Assembly (NCBI GenBank): GCA_027297435.1
Contig: JAPUIA010000189.1
Span: forward strand, 1-52,351
DNA length: 52,351 bases
Direction: 5' to 3'
From: Gammaproteobacteria bacterium
Lineage (GTDB): Bacteria > Pseudomonadota > Gammaproteobacteria > Pseudomonadales > Azotimanducaceae
Part shown: piece after piece, positions 16,865-25,857 of the stretch
Layout of the letters: each line of letters begins with the position of its first letter
How positions within the stretch are numbered: the first letter of the stretch is position 1
Translations under genes and position numbers: made by a program
The notes under the pieces: generated by a model
Database searches by the model: none
Seen by the model: only the letters and a program-made list of their open reading frames with translations
What the model was told of the DNA's origin: nothing

Positions 16865-18999
16865 CGGTTTTTCCCGGGAATGAGCTTCAAGATATCGCTC
16901 GCCGCCTTGGGAATGTTGGTGCCCGGACCATAGATGGCGTGCACGCCGGCGTCATAGAGAAACTGATGATCCCGCTGAGGGATCACGCCACCGCAAACCA
17001 CGATGACGTCCTCGTTGCCCAAGGCTTTGAGCTGATCAATCATCTCGGGCACCAGCGTTTTGTGGCCGCCGGCCAAGGTGGATACGCCAACCACGTGCAC
17101 GCCGAGATCGGTGACCTGTCCGGCGGCCTCGATCGGCGTCTGAAACAGCTCGCCCACATGCACATCGAAGCCGAGATCCCCAAAGGCGTTGGAGATGACC
17201 TTGGCACCCCGGTCATGGCCGTCCTGGCCCATCTTCACGACCAAAATACTGGGTGCCCGGCCCTCGAACTCGGTGAACACCTTGATCTCGTCGTGGACGC
17301 GTTGGAAGGTTTCGTCGCCCTCGTGCGCTTCGGCATACACGCCCGGAGTTACCCGAGACACGGCCTTGTGACGGCCCCATGCCTTCTCGAGCGCGCTGGA
17401 CATCTCGCCGACCGAGGCGCGCTGCCTCGATGCCTCGATGCTGAGCGCCAACAGGTTACCTTCACCCGTCTCCGCGGCCTCGTTGAGCTTGTCCAACGTG
17501 GCTTGGGTGGTGGCGGTATCGCGTTTTTCGCGGATCTCGTTGAGGCGTCGAATCTGCGCGTCACGCACTCGGGTATTGTCGACCTCCAGCACCTCCACCT
17601 CGGAATCGTCGTTTTCCAACGTGTACTTGTTGACACCGACAATCACCTCTTCGCCGCGCTCGATACGGGCCTGTTTGCGTGCAGCGGCCTCTTCGATACG
17701 TTGTTTCGGCATGCCCTCGGTGACGGCCTTGGTCATTCCTCCGAGCCCCTCTACCTCGTCGATGAGCTCGCGCGCCGCCTCGACGATGCAGTTGGTCAAG
17801 CTCTCAACATAGTAGCTACCGGCGAGCGGATCCACCGTGCGGGTGACTTGCGACTCTTCGGCGATGATGATCTGGGTGTTGCGGGCAATGCGCGCCGAGA
17901 ACGGTGTCGGTAATGCGATGGCTTCATCGAACGCATTGGTGTGCAAACTCTGGGTTCCGCCCAACACGCCCGCCAACGCCTCGATGGTGGTACGCACGAC
18001 GTTGTTGTACGGGTCCTGTTCCTGCAACGACACGCCCGACGTTTGGCAATGTGTGCGCAGCATGCTCGAGGAAGCGTTTGCCGGATTGAACTGACTCATC
18101 AAATCAGCCCACAAGATACGCGCGGCTCTGAGCTTCGCCACTTCCATGAAAAAGTTCATGCCGATGCAGAAGAAGAACGACAACCTAGGTGCAAACTTGT
18201 CGATGTCGATGCCGGTCGCGAGCGCCGCGCGCACGTACTCGACGCCGTCCGCCAAGGTAAACGCCACCTCCTGCACCAGGTTGGCGCCGGCTTCTTGCAT
18301 GTGGTAGCCGGAGATGGAAATGGAATTGTAACGCGGCATGTGTTCGGCGCTGTGGCCGATGATGTCGGCCACGATGCGCATGCTGTTGGCGGGTGGGTAG
18401 ATATAGGTGTTGCGTACCATGAACTCTTTCAAGATGTCGTTCTGAATCGTGCCGGTGAGGTCGGCTTGGTGAACCCCTTGCTCCTCCGCCGCCACAATGT
18501 AGCCCGCCATCACCGGTAGCACAGCGCCATTCATCGTCATGGACACCGACATCCGGTCGAGCGGAATACCATTGAAGAGAATCTTCATGTCTTCGACAGA
18601 GTCGATGGCCACGCCCGCCATGCCCACGTCGCCGGCAACCCGCGGATGGTCCGAGTCGTAGCCGCGGTGGGTGGCCAAGTCGAACGCAACGGAGAGGCCT
18701 TTTTGGCCCGCGGCCAAGTTGTCACGATAGAAGCGGTTGGAGTCTTCGGCCGTCGAGAACCCCGCATATTGGCGAATCGTCCAGGGCCGATTGGTGTACA
18801 TCGTCGCGCGAGGCCCGCGAACGAACGGCGCCATACCCGGCAGCGCGTCTAGAGACTCCAGACGCTCGAGATCTTTTTCGGTGTACAGCGGCTTGATCTC
18901 GATGCCTTCCGGGCTTCGCCAGTTGAGTTCATCCAGCGGTTTGCCGCGTAGCTCCTTTTCGGCCAAGGCCTCCCAGGCAGCGCGGTTTTGCTCGGTCAT
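16861..18999 (-). CDS. Methylmalonyl-CoA mutase
   Basis: A 712-residue coenzyme B12-dependent mutase that isomerises (R)-methylmalonyl-CoA to succinyl-CoA, the last step from propionyl-CoA to the TCA cycle. The N-terminal TIM barrel has [17 protein letters not shown]; its Tyr is characteristic of methylmalonyl- rather than isobutyryl- or hydroxyisobutyryl-CoA mutases. The C-terminal cobalamin domain has [11 protein letters not shown], whose DxHxxG His replaces the lower cobalt ligand. The single chain carries both domains, so it resembles the MutB/ScpA homodimeric type, with no separate inactive subunit gene next to it. GAGGAA precedes the ATG at 18999. No cobalamin riboswitch is visible upstream. 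Confidence 0.94.
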   Translation of the reverse strand: MTEQNRAAWEALAEKELRGKPLDELNWRSPEGIEIKPLYTEKDLERLESLDALPGMAPFVRGPRATMYTNRPWTIRQYAGFSTAEDSNRFYRDNLAAGQKGLSVAFDLATHRGYDSDHPRVAGDVGMAGVAIDSVEDMKILFNGIPLDRMSVSMTMNGAVLPVMAGYIVAAEEQGVHQADLTGTIQNDILKEFMVRNTYIYPPANSMRIVADIIGHSAEHMPRYNSISISGYHMQEAGANLVQEVAFTLADGVEYVRAALATGIDIDKFAPRLSFFFCIGMNFFMEVAKLRAARILWADLMSQFNPANASSSMLRTHCQTSGVSLQEQDPYNNVVRTTIEALAGVLGGTQSLHTNAFDEAIALPTPFSARIARNTQIIIAEESQVTRTVDPLAGSYYVESLTNCIVEAARELIDEVEGLGGMTKAVTEGMPKQRIEEAAARKQARIERGEEVIVGVNKYTLENDDSEVEVLEVDNTRVRDAQIRRLNEIREKRDTATTQATLDKLNEAAETGEGNLLALSIEASRQRASVGEMSSALEKAWGRHKAVSRVTPGVYAEAHEGDETFQRVHDEIKVFTEFEGRAPSILVVKMGQDGHDRGAKVISNAFGDLGFDVHVGELFQTPIEAAGQVTDLGVHVVGVSTLAGGHKTLVPEMIDQLKALGNEDVIVVCGGVIPQRDHQFLYDAGVHAIYGPGTNIPKAASDILKLIPGKNR

Positions 19000-19023
19000 A
19001 GGCGTTCCTCGAAGAAAGTTTCG

Positions 19024-19290
19024 CTACTCCTGCAGCACGACCCGGTCGTAGATGGCCGTGACGTCTCGGAAGTTCAAGATCAACGAATGCGAGATGCGCT
19101 GCTGCTGATCGTGTAGGTGGTACTTGAAGCGCTCCTGCTGGCCCGAGCGCATGAACGCGTCGTAGTCTTTGGTGAGTTCCCGAACATCGCTGACGATGTC
19201 TTTGCTCCAGGTGGCCTTGAAAGGCCCGAGCACCGCCCCGCCGGCCAAGCAAATGGTAATTTCGTGATTGGTGAGGCTATCGCTCATCAT
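19024..19290 (-). CDS. Small conserved-looking protein upstream of methylmalonyl-CoA mutase
   Basis: About 88 residues, soluble, with no signal or membrane segment; I do not recognise the family. It ends 24 bases before the mutase ATG on the same strand, so it probably heads that transcript. Met codons at 19290 and 19287 are both possible starts. A link to the mutase, for example as an accessory protein, is only suggested by position; it is not similar to the MeaB GTPase chaperone. Confidence 0.55.
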   Translation of the reverse strand: MMSDSLTNHEITICLAGGAVLGPFKATWSKDIVSDVRELTKDYDAFMRSGQQERFKYHLHDQQQRISHSLILNFRDVTAIYDRVVLQE

Positions 19291-19400
19291 TCCTTCCTAC
19301 CCCATAAAACCTCGGATTACGAGTTTATCCCAAAAAGTTGCAACCGTTTGCCGCAGTTCCGCATCAATAGATAGGCACACTAGAAAACAAGGACCCAATC

Positions 19401-19769
19401 ATGGAAGGCGTCGTAGCCGTTTTCATCCCCATCATTTCAATCATCGTCATAGGCGTGATTTTCGGCCTGTTCTTTCTCTACCGGCACAGAACCCGCCAGG
19501 AAATCCAGACGACCGTACGGGCCGCGATCGAACGGGGTCAGGAACTGACCCCGGAAGTGCTAGAGCGGCTTTCAGACTCGCTGAACACCAAATTCGGCGA
19601 CCTCAGACGTGGTGTCGTGTCCATCGCCATTGGCATCGCGTTCTTCGCTTTTGCGCTATTGCTCGGCCAGGAAGAAGCCAAGGGGCCGTTGATGGCCGTT
19701 TCGGCCTTTCCTTTCTTGGTCGGTATCGCTTACATAGGGCTCTGGTATTTCACGCGCCGTAAAGATTGA
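19401..19769 (+). CDS. DUF6249-type two-helix membrane protein
   Basis: A 122-residue membrane protein: one helix near the N-terminus (about 5-27), a charged cytoplasmic linker with RTRQEIQTTVRAAIERGQELTPEVLERL, then two further hydrophobic helices (about 73-92 and 96-115) and a short basic tail. The linker and layout match DUF6249 proteins, often encoded with ECF sigma factors. Its TGA overlaps the TTG start of the sigma factor gene, so the two are probably co-translated. It may take part in control of that sigma factor; no direct function is known to me. Confidence 0.75.
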   Translation: MEGVVAVFIPIISIIVIGVIFGLFFLYRHRTRQEIQTTVRAAIERGQELTPEVLERLSDSLNTKFGDLRRGVVSIAIGIAFFAFALLLGQEEAKGPLMAVSAFPFLVGIAYIGLWYFTRRKD

Positions 19770-20305
19770 CAGGTAACCACGCCCAAGCCAGCGATGAGGT
19801 CTTAGTGATGCAAGTCGTCAGCCTGAACGACTCTGAGGCCTTTGCCGTGCTGGTGCGTCGTTACCAGGCCAAGATCCTGCTTCTGCACCGGCGTCTGGCG
19901 CGCGACAGCGGCATCGCCGAGGACTTGTGCCAGGAAACCTTTTTCCGCGCGTGGGACAAGATGGCGACTTATCGAGGTAACGGGCGCTTCGCTGCCTGGC
20001 TTTCCAAGCTCGCCTACAACGTGTTCTTGCAGCACTACCGCAAAAGTAGCCGCGCAATTGAAGCAAGCCTGCACTCAGAGGAACTCCCCGAACGGACGTC
20101 AGAGCTCGCAGACGAATTACCCGACCTCGAGCGGCTATTGGACGTGTTGAACGCCGAAGAGCAGTTGCTGCTGGTGCTAAACTACGCCTACGGTCTGACC
20201 AACGATGAGATCGGCCGGGTGCTGGATCAACCGGCAGGTACCGTCAAATCGCACATCTTCCGGGCCAAGGCCAAGATTCGCCAACGCTATCGGATCGAAA
20301 CATGA
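19766..20305 (+). CDS. ECF-type RNA polymerase sigma factor
   Basis: A 179-residue sigma factor of the extracytoplasmic-function group. Region 2 is seen as EAFAVLVRRYQAKILLL, DLCQETFFRAW and the -10 recognition part GNGRFAAWLSKLAYNVFL. Region 4 is the helix-turn-helix LTNDEIGRVLDQPAGTVKSHIFRAKAKIR. Regions 1 and 3 are absent, as expected. The TTG at 19766 overlaps the previous gene's stop and gives the usual short N-terminus; the ATG at codon 15 would cut into region 2. The next gene overlaps it (ATGA) and probably encodes its membrane anti-sigma partner. Confidence 0.88.
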   Translation: MTGNHAQASDEVLVMQVVSLNDSEAFAVLVRRYQAKILLLHRRLARDSGIAEDLCQETFFRAWDKMATYRGNGRFAAWLSKLAYNVFLQHYRKSSRAIEASLHSEELPERTSELADELPDLERLLDVLNAEEQLLLVLNYAYGLTNDEIGRVLDQPAGTVKSHIFRAKAKIRQRYRIET

Positions 20306-20643
20306 GCAACGACAAGTTAGAAAATCTCTTGGCTGGGGCTTTTCGAGCGGAGCTGGCCGACGTTCAAGACATCGATTTCAGCGATCGAATACTCGCCAAC
20401 TTGCGGCGGCGCAATCGCGTACGCCACCTGTTCTTGGCCGGCATCGGTGTGTTGGCGTTGGCGCTCGCCGCGCTGACCGTTCAGCCCGCGCTGGCCGCAT
20501 TGGTCGATTTGGTGGCGGCTAGCGAGGCCATCGCGACCGGAGAACTGGCTGCTGCGATGCAGAATCTCGGCGTCGGGATACCCGTACTACTGGCGATCGC
20601 GCTGGCGCCGTGGTTGTTAGCGCTCTTGGACGACCAGGTGTAA
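20302..20643 (+). CDS. Small membrane protein, putative anti-sigma partner
   Basis: A 113-residue protein with a short cytoplasmic N-terminus (about 1-40, with RILANLRRRNRVRH just before the membrane), a helix at about 42-68, and a second hydrophobic region near the C-terminus. It overlaps the sigma gene by four bases (ATGA). Position and topology fit an anti-sigma factor that holds the ECF factor at the membrane, but there is no zinc-type HxxxCxxC motif, so the assignment rests on context. Confidence 0.65.
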   Translation: MSNDKLENLLAGAFRAELADVQDIDFSDRILANLRRRNRVRHLFLAGIGVLALALAALTVQPALAALVDLVAASEAIATGELAAAMQNLGVGIPVLLAIALAPWLLALLDDQV

Positions 20644-20682
20644 CCTAAAACGTAAGAAGGTCAACAAGCCAGGACACTTTCG

Positions 20683-21021
20683 ATGCCGCTGGACCCTGAT
20701 GCCCAAGGCGTCTTGGATCTGTTTGCCTCGCTGAACGCCCCCGAGTTGAGTGACCTGACCCCCGACGGAACGCAACGACGGGCGCGCTCGTCTATTTTCA
20801 CGGTGGCGACTGGGTCATTGGCGATCTCGACAGCCATGACGAAACCTGCCGCAAGTTGTGCTCTAGTTCCGGCCAAACGATCGTTTCGGTCGACTATCGG
20901 TTAGCGCCGGTGGCAACCTGGCCGCTGCCTGCGCGTTGATGGCACGCGACAAGGGCGGACCCGCCATCGCCGGACGGCCATGCGGCAAGCAACCGATGCG
21001 CTCATCGCACACATCGGTTAG
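20683..21021 (+). pseudogene. Deletion-scarred alpha/beta hydrolase (HSL-type esterase) pseudogene
   Basis: Four pieces of an esterase gene remain in order. The start MPLDPDAQGVLDLFASLNAP is intact. After a frame change, GALVYFHGGDWVIGDLDSHD (the oxyanion HGG region) and SVDYRLAP follow. In another frame, and sharing bases with the previous piece, comes SAGGNLAAACALMARDKGGP, the nucleophile-elbow segment that in intact relatives lies some tens of residues later. The last piece encodes the C-terminal ATDALIAHIG and stop at 21021. The catalytic Asp and His region is lost. The bases AGCGCCGG at the second junction serve both LAP and SAGG, so that deletion probably ran between short homologies. 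Not functional. Confidence 0.8.
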
Positions 21022-21046
21022 CCTTTTGTTAGAAGAGGGAGACACC

Positions 21047-22000
21047 ATGAAATACGACAATATTCTACAAACCATCGGTAATACGCCGATCATCAAGTTG
21101 AATCGCATCGCTCCGGATAACGTGGAGATATACGTCAAGGTAGAAGCGTTCAATCCACTGGCATCCGTCAAAGATCGACTCGCCTACGCGATCATCAAAG
21201 ACGCCCTCGATTCCGGCGAATTGCAGCCGGGCCAGACAGTCGTAGAGGCGACTTCCGGCAACACGGGGATTTCACTCGCGATGGTCTGTGCGGTATTTGG
21301 GCACCCGTTCGTTGCGACCATGGTCGAGACGTTCTCCGTCGAGCGCCGGCAGATCATGCGCGGCCTGGGCGCCAAGGTGATCCTGACGCCGGCAGCGGAG
21401 CGCGGCACCGGCATGGTCAACAAAGCCGCAGAACTGGCAGAGAAGCACGGCTGGTTTCTGGCCCGTCAATTCGATAACCCGGCCAATCCAGCCTATCACC
21501 GGCAAACCACCGGCCCAGAGATTCTGAGCGACTTCGCGGGTGAGCGGCTCGACTACTGGGTGACCGGCTGGGGTACCGGCGGTACGCTCACCGGCGCGGG
21601 CGAGGTGATCAAGGCCGCGCGTCCGGATATTACGATCATTGCTGCCGAACCTGAGCAGGCCTCCCTTCTGGCTGGCGGCGAGTGGTCGCCACACCCCATT
21701 CAAGGCTGGACGCCGGATTTCCTGCCCTCTGTGCTGGACGACAAGTGCGTCGACAAGATCGTCGCCGTCAACCACGAGGCGGCAATAGAAAACGCCTTCG
21801 CGCTGGCGCAAAAAGAGGGCATCTTCGTCGGCATCTCGGCCGGCGCCACGTTGACCGCCGCGCTCGAAGTCGCCGAGACCGCAGAGGCGGGAAGTGTGTT
21901 GTTGGCGATGCTACCGGACACCGGCGAGCGCTATCTCTCCACGGTCATGTTCGAGGGTATCAACCGAGAATCCGACGACGATTGGTTGGACGCACAATAG
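21047..22000 (+). CDS. cysK: Cysteine synthase (O-acetylserine sulfhydrylase)
   Basis: A 317-residue fold-type II PLP enzyme that makes cysteine from O-acetylserine and sulfide. The PLP Lys is K42 in NPLASVKDR; the substrate loop is EATSGNTGI; the phosphate-binding glycine loop is GWGTGGTLTG; and GISAGA and PDTGERYLST complete the family pattern. The start at 21047 follows GAGGGAG; an in-frame extension to 20936 runs through the upstream pseudogene and is not real. An amidase gene follows 40 bases later. Confidence 0.93.
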   Translation: MKYDNILQTIGNTPIIKLNRIAPDNVEIYVKVEAFNPLASVKDRLAYAIIKDALDSGELQPGQTVVEATSGNTGISLAMVCAVFGHPFVATMVETFSVERRQIMRGLGAKVILTPAAERGTGMVNKAAELAEKHGWFLARQFDNPANPAYHRQTTGPEILSDFAGERLDYWVTGWGTGGTLTGAGEVIKAARPDITIIAAEPEQASLLAGGEWSPHPIQGWTPDFLPSVLDDKCVDKIVAVNHEAAIENAFALAQKEGIFVGISAGATLTAALEVAETAEAGSVLLAMLPDTGERYLSTVMFEGINRESDDDWLDAQ

Positions 22001-22040
22001 TGGCTAGAGGCTACGTCTAGAAGCTAGAGGAGAGAAGCTC

Positions 22041-23480
22041 ATGGCCAACCCATTTGCGACAGCGGTCGAGTTGCTGGAGCTACTGCGCGACGGCGAGGTG
22101 TCCGCGCTGGAACTGACCGATATGTATCTCGATCGTATCGAGAAATACAATGGCGAGATCAACGCCATCGTTTGGCAGGACGCGGAACGTGCCCGGGACG
22201 CCGCCCGTGCCATCTCGAGCAAGCCGGACAACCAGCGGCCTTTGCTGGGACTGCCCATCACGGTCAAGGAGGCCTACAACGTGGCGGGCTCACCAACGAC
22301 GTGGGGCAAGCCCGAGTTCGCCGCCAACGTCGCAAACGAGGATGCATTGGCGGTGCAACGACTGAAAGCTGCCGGCGCGATCGTCATCGGCAAAACCAAC
22401 GTACCCTTGGATCTCGCCGATCTCCAGAGCTACAACGAACTCTACGGGGTGTGTAACAACCCATACGACTTGGCTCATACGCCAGGCGGATCATCCGGCG
22501 GTTCGGCGGCGGCGCTCGCCGCCGGTTTCAGTGCGCTGGAAATGGGCTCCGACATCGGCGGTTCGATTCGAACGCCGGCCCACTTCAGCGGCGTATTCGG
22601 CCACAAGCCTACCTGGGCCCTCTTACCCAGCCGTGGCCATGCGCTGCCGGGCATGCTGGTCGAGCCCGACATTGCCGTCATAGGACCGCTGGCACGATCG
22701 GCGTTCGATTTGGAACTGCAGCTCGACATCGTGGCCGGTGCCGACGCTTTCGAACCGGGCATTCGCTACGAGTTGCCCGGGTTGGATGACAGCGGTTTCG
22801 CCAGCTTACGCGTCGCCGTCTGGGCCACCGACCCCGCCTGCCCGGTCAGCAAGGAGGTACAGGGACGCGTCAACCTGGTCGCTGAGGCGCTCGAGAACGC
22901 TGGCGCGACGATCGACTACGAGGCGCGACCCAACTTCACGGGCGAGCAGTCGCATAGCATCTACAATCCGCTGTTGTGGTCGCTCATGCTGGCCGGTGTG
23001 CCCGAACAGCAATTTGAGGATATGCAGGCCCAGGCAGCCAACTCGGCCCCGGATGATCATAGCGACGACGTCGAGATGGCGCGCATGGCGACGATGGATC
23101 ACCGTACCTGGTTGGGATTGCACAATGCGCGAGACGGCCTGCGCTGGGCATGGCACGAGTTCTTTCAAGACTACGACGTGTTGTTGGCGCCACAGACGCC
23201 GACCCCGGCAATCAAGCACGACCATAGACCGATAAGCGAACGTACCGTCGACGTCGATGGCTTCGCAATGCCCTATTTCCAACAGATCTTCTGGGCGGGT
23301 TTGACCGGCATCTCGCGTCTGCCGTCTACCGTCGTTCCCACAGGCTTGAGCGACAGCGGTTTGCCGATCGGTGTGCAGATCGTGGGCAACGCCTATGGCG
23401 ACCGGCTGACCATCCAAGTCGCTCAAGGGTTGGAACAGGTGGGCTTTCGTTTCGAGGCGCCGGCCGCCTACCCTGCATAG
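22041..23480 (+). CDS. Amidase (amidase-signature family)
   Basis: A 479-residue amide hydrolase. The Ser-cisSer-Lys triad can be placed at Lys76 (PITVKEAYN), Ser151 in GGSSGGSAAALAAG and nucleophile Ser175 in GSDIGGSIRTPA. The length is usual for the family. Substrates range from simple amides to fatty-acid amides, and nothing here decides between them. The N-terminal half is better conserved than the C-terminal substrate domain, as usual. The ATG follows AGAGGAGAG. It lies 40 bases after cysK and may be co-transcribed, though no metabolic link is evident. It is not a GatA subunit: no GatB or GatC is adjacent. Confidence 0.88.
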   Translation: MANPFATAVELLELLRDGEVSALELTDMYLDRIEKYNGEINAIVWQDAERARDAARAISSKPDNQRPLLGLPITVKEAYNVAGSPTTWGKPEFAANVANEDALAVQRLKAAGAIVIGKTNVPLDLADLQSYNELYGVCNNPYDLAHTPGGSSGGSAAALAAGFSALEMGSDIGGSIRTPAHFSGVFGHKPTWALLPSRGHALPGMLVEPDIAVIGPLARSAFDLELQLDIVAGADAFEPGIRYELPGLDDSGFASLRVAVWATDPACPVSKEVQGRVNLVAEALENAGATIDYEARPNFTGEQSHSIYNPLLWSLMLAGVPEQQFEDMQAQAANSAPDDHSDDVEMARMATMDHRTWLGLHNARDGLRWAWHEFFQDYDVLLAPQTPTPAIKHDHRPISERTVDVDGFAMPYFQQIFWAGLTGISRLPSTVVPTGLSDSGLPIGVQIVGNAYGDRLTIQVAQGLEQVGFRFEAPAAYPA

Positions 23481-23551
23481 CCAATGGCGCACGCGCAGGG
23501 GCGGGGCCTGCCGCTCAAGAACCTGTCGTAACGCCGGTAGGCTTTGGAGTC

Positions 23552-23971
23552 ATGTGGGATCCTCTGTGGTTACTGCTCCTCTTCGCCTCAGCGCCGGTCA
23601 GCGTCTACTACTGTGTCGTCGACGCCGTGCCGACTTACAGCGACCGCTTTTGTCCGAATTCGACCCCGTTAAAGATACACGCGCCGCCGCCGGTACCCTT
23701 CGTACCCCTCGACGCCCAGGAACAGCGCGCGTTGCAAGCCCTCGATGCACGGCTTGCAAACGCAGCCGAAGCTCGCGCTGGGCAGCGCGCCCGCTATCGC
23801 CGGCGCCATGAACGAGAACGTTCGAACAGCGACAAAGCCTGCCACGGCGCCAGGCAAGCACTCGACAACCTTGAAGCACAACGCCGCAAAGGCTATCGAC
23901 TGCAGGACGTGTCCAAGCTCGCCGCCGCAGAGCGACAACACGTCGAGACTATGCGCCAGCACTGTCGTTGA
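23552..23971 (+). CDS. Small secreted DUF4124-like protein with basic coiled tail
   Basis: 139 residues. Positions ~4-17 form a signal-like hydrophobic stretch. It is followed by VYYCVVDAVPTYSDRFC, which resembles the Cys-containing start of DUF4124 periplasmic proteins, then a proline-rich linker and a long charged helix with many Arg and Gln (about 55-139) and a Cys pair (C97, C138). It should be periplasmic. No function is known to me. It lies 45 bases upstream of a P450 gene with its own strong ribosome-binding site. Confidence 0.6.
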   Translation: MWDPLWLLLLFASAPVSVYYCVVDAVPTYSDRFCPNSTPLKIHAPPPVPFVPLDAQEQRALQALDARLANAAEARAGQRARYRRRHERERSNSDKACHGARQALDNLEAQRRKGYRLQDVSKLAAAERQHVETMRQHCR

Positions 23972-24016
23972 AATCTGCCTCTCGGGTATGATGTTCCGCC
24001 TGTAGGAGGTGCCCCG

Positions 24017-25228
24017 ATGGCGGAAATGACTTTGCAGTCGATCTTCACCCCGGAGATCATCGCCGACCCGTACCCGATGTACCGGCAGCTACGGGAATCG
24101 AACCCTGCGTTGGCTCTGCCGGACGCCAATCTGCTCGTACTATCGAGCTTCGAGCTGGTGCAGGCGACCCTCAAGCACAAGCAGTTGGGGCACGGTGATG
24201 ACCCCCGTCTGACGCAGTCCGAGCTCGACGAATTTCTCAGCAGTCCGGCGCGCGCCAGCCTGAGACGCACCATGCTCCTGAAGAACCCGCCGGATCACAC
24301 ACGGTTACGCGGCTTGGTGGTCAGGGCCTTTGACGCCCGCCGTGTCGAGGCGATGCGCGATTCCGTGATCCGTATTGCCAACGACCTCGTCGACGGCTTC
24401 ATCGATGCGGGGCCCGGGGGCGACCTGGTGCGTCTGTTCTCCCACCCGTTGCCCGTCATCGTCATTTGCGACATGTTGGGGATACCCGAAGCAGATCGAT
24501 CACAGTTCGTTACAGGCACTCGCATCTCTGGGCGCCTCATCGATCCAACGCCGATGACGCCGGAAGAGCTGCAACAAGCCAACGAAAACGTGTTGGAAAG
24601 CCAGATATACTTCGAAAGTCTGTGTGACGAACGCCGTGCGAACCCCACGGACGATCTGATTACCGGGCTGGTCGAGAGCGAGGACGAGCACGGCAAGCTC
24701 ACCAAGGATGAGCTGACGTCCAACATCGCTCTACTGTTCGCAGCCGGTCATGAAACCACCGTCAACTTGTTAGGCAACGCCCTGCTGGCGTTGTACCGCA
24801 ATCCCGACCAGCTGCAACTCTTGAAGGACGATTTGGATCTGATGCCGAATGCGGTGGAAGAGTTTTTGCGCTACGACAGTTCGGTACAACTGTCGGCCCG
24901 TAGCGCGTTGGAAAGCACGAGCCTCGGTGGCATGGAAGTCACCAAAGGCACGCAGATCATCACGCTGTTGGCGGCGGCCAACAGAGACCCAGAGGTGTTC
25001 GACGATCCCGACACACTCGACATCACCCGCAAAGGCGCGAAACTGCAGTCTTTCGGTGGCGGTATTCACTACTGTCTCGGCGCCCAGCTGGCACGGTTGG
25101 AAGCGATCGAAGCATTGAAGGTGCTGCTGCAACGCTTACCGAATTTGCGGTTACTGGAAATCGACAACCCGGACTGGAAGCAGACCATCACGCTCCGCGG
25201 CGTCAAATCGATGCCGGTGACCTGGTAG
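24017..25228 (+). CDS. Cytochrome P450 (CYP107-like class I)
   Basis: A second complete P450, 403 residues, unlike the CYP153-type protein at the start of the window. The haem loop is FGGGIHYCLGAQLAR with ligand Cys353; the oxygen-activation motif is AGHETT (243-248); and the ExxR pair lies in EEFLRYD (282-285). The pattern matches soluble bacterial P450s such as CYP107 and relatives, which hydroxylate polyketides, terpenoids, fatty acids or steroids. No ferredoxin or reductase gene is nearby, so electron partners must come from elsewhere. The ATG follows AGGAGGT, one of the strongest ribosome-binding sites in the window. The substrate is unknown. Confidence 0.92.
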   Translation: MAEMTLQSIFTPEIIADPYPMYRQLRESNPALALPDANLLVLSSFELVQATLKHKQLGHGDDPRLTQSELDEFLSSPARASLRRTMLLKNPPDHTRLRGLVVRAFDARRVEAMRDSVIRIANDLVDGFIDAGPGGDLVRLFSHPLPVIVICDMLGIPEADRSQFVTGTRISGRLIDPTPMTPEELQQANENVLESQIYFESLCDERRANPTDDLITGLVESEDEHGKLTKDELTSNIALLFAAGHETTVNLLGNALLALYRNPDQLQLLKDDLDLMPNAVEEFLRYDSSVQLSARSALESTSLGGMEVTKGTQIITLLAAANRDPEVFDDPDTLDITRKGAKLQSFGGGIHYCLGAQLARLEAIEALKVLLQRLPNLRLLEIDNPDWKQTITLRGVKSMPVTW

Positions 25229-25245
25229 CCGGGGCGCCTCAAATA

Positions 25246-25857
25246 TCAGGACTTGACTTCCAGCCCTTCAAGCTCGACCAGGCGCGTCGCCACAGCCGCC
25301 GTGGCATGGGTCAGCTCGTGGCGCTGCCGGAAAATGGCACGGGCCTCCGGCGCCGGTGTTCGAGACGTCTGCCAAGATCCAAGCCCGTCGTACCACGTGA
25401 CCAATAGCATAGTGCCGCAAGCCGCGCTTCTATCCGCCTCGCAAAACAGACCCATGGGTCGAGCACGATAGGCCTCGTCTGTCTCGAACGTGGCCCAAGC
25501 CTGCTTGGACAATGCAGCCACCTCGTCTACGTCGCTGTTGTTCACCTCGAACGTTCGAAACACGTATAGCCCGGGCGTGGTACAGGGCTCCCTCGACTCG
25601 GGGCGTACCGTCGGTTGCAGCACCAGGTTACCGACGACGGTGCCGTCGCCCGGAAGTTGACTGGCAACATCGACCTCGGTCGCCCCCGCAAGCATGACGT
25701 ACAGCTCGTTCGACGCGAGGCCAAACAAGCCATGCCACACGCCCCAAACCGTTACGTCCCGGTCTTGCCATGCGAGCAAGGACGCTTGGCGAATGTGTTC
25801 GGCAAGCGGTTGCCAATTGCGTCCGTTAGCGCGAACCGTCAGCCTTTGGTAGATCAC
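25246..25857 (-). CDS. Hypothetical NIPSNAP-like protein
   Basis: 203 residues, soluble, no signal peptide. The central GLYVFRTFEVNNSDVDEVAALSKQAW and the final ARAIFRQRHELTHAT look like two halves of a dimeric alpha/beta-barrel protein of the NIPSNAP type, but the match is weak and from memory. Its ATG overlaps the stop of the upstream transporter gene (ATGA), so they form an operon. It ends 17 bases from the convergent P450. No enzymatic residues can be identified. Confidence 0.6.
   Translation of the reverse strand: MIYQRLTVRANGRNWQPLAEHIRQASLLAWQDRDVTVWGVWHGLFGLASNELYVMLAGATEVDVASQLPGDGTVVGNLVLQPTVRPESREPCTTPGLYVFRTFEVNNSDVDEVAALSKQAWATFETDEAYRARPMGLFCEADRSAACGTMLLVTWYDGLGSWQTSRTPAPEARAIFRQRHELTHATAAVATRLVELEGLEVKS

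Noticed and set aside
22001-22040. GCTAGAGG repeated twice before the amidase gene
   Set aside because: Eight bases occurring twice near a purine-rich ribosome-binding site; no further copies or symmetry.
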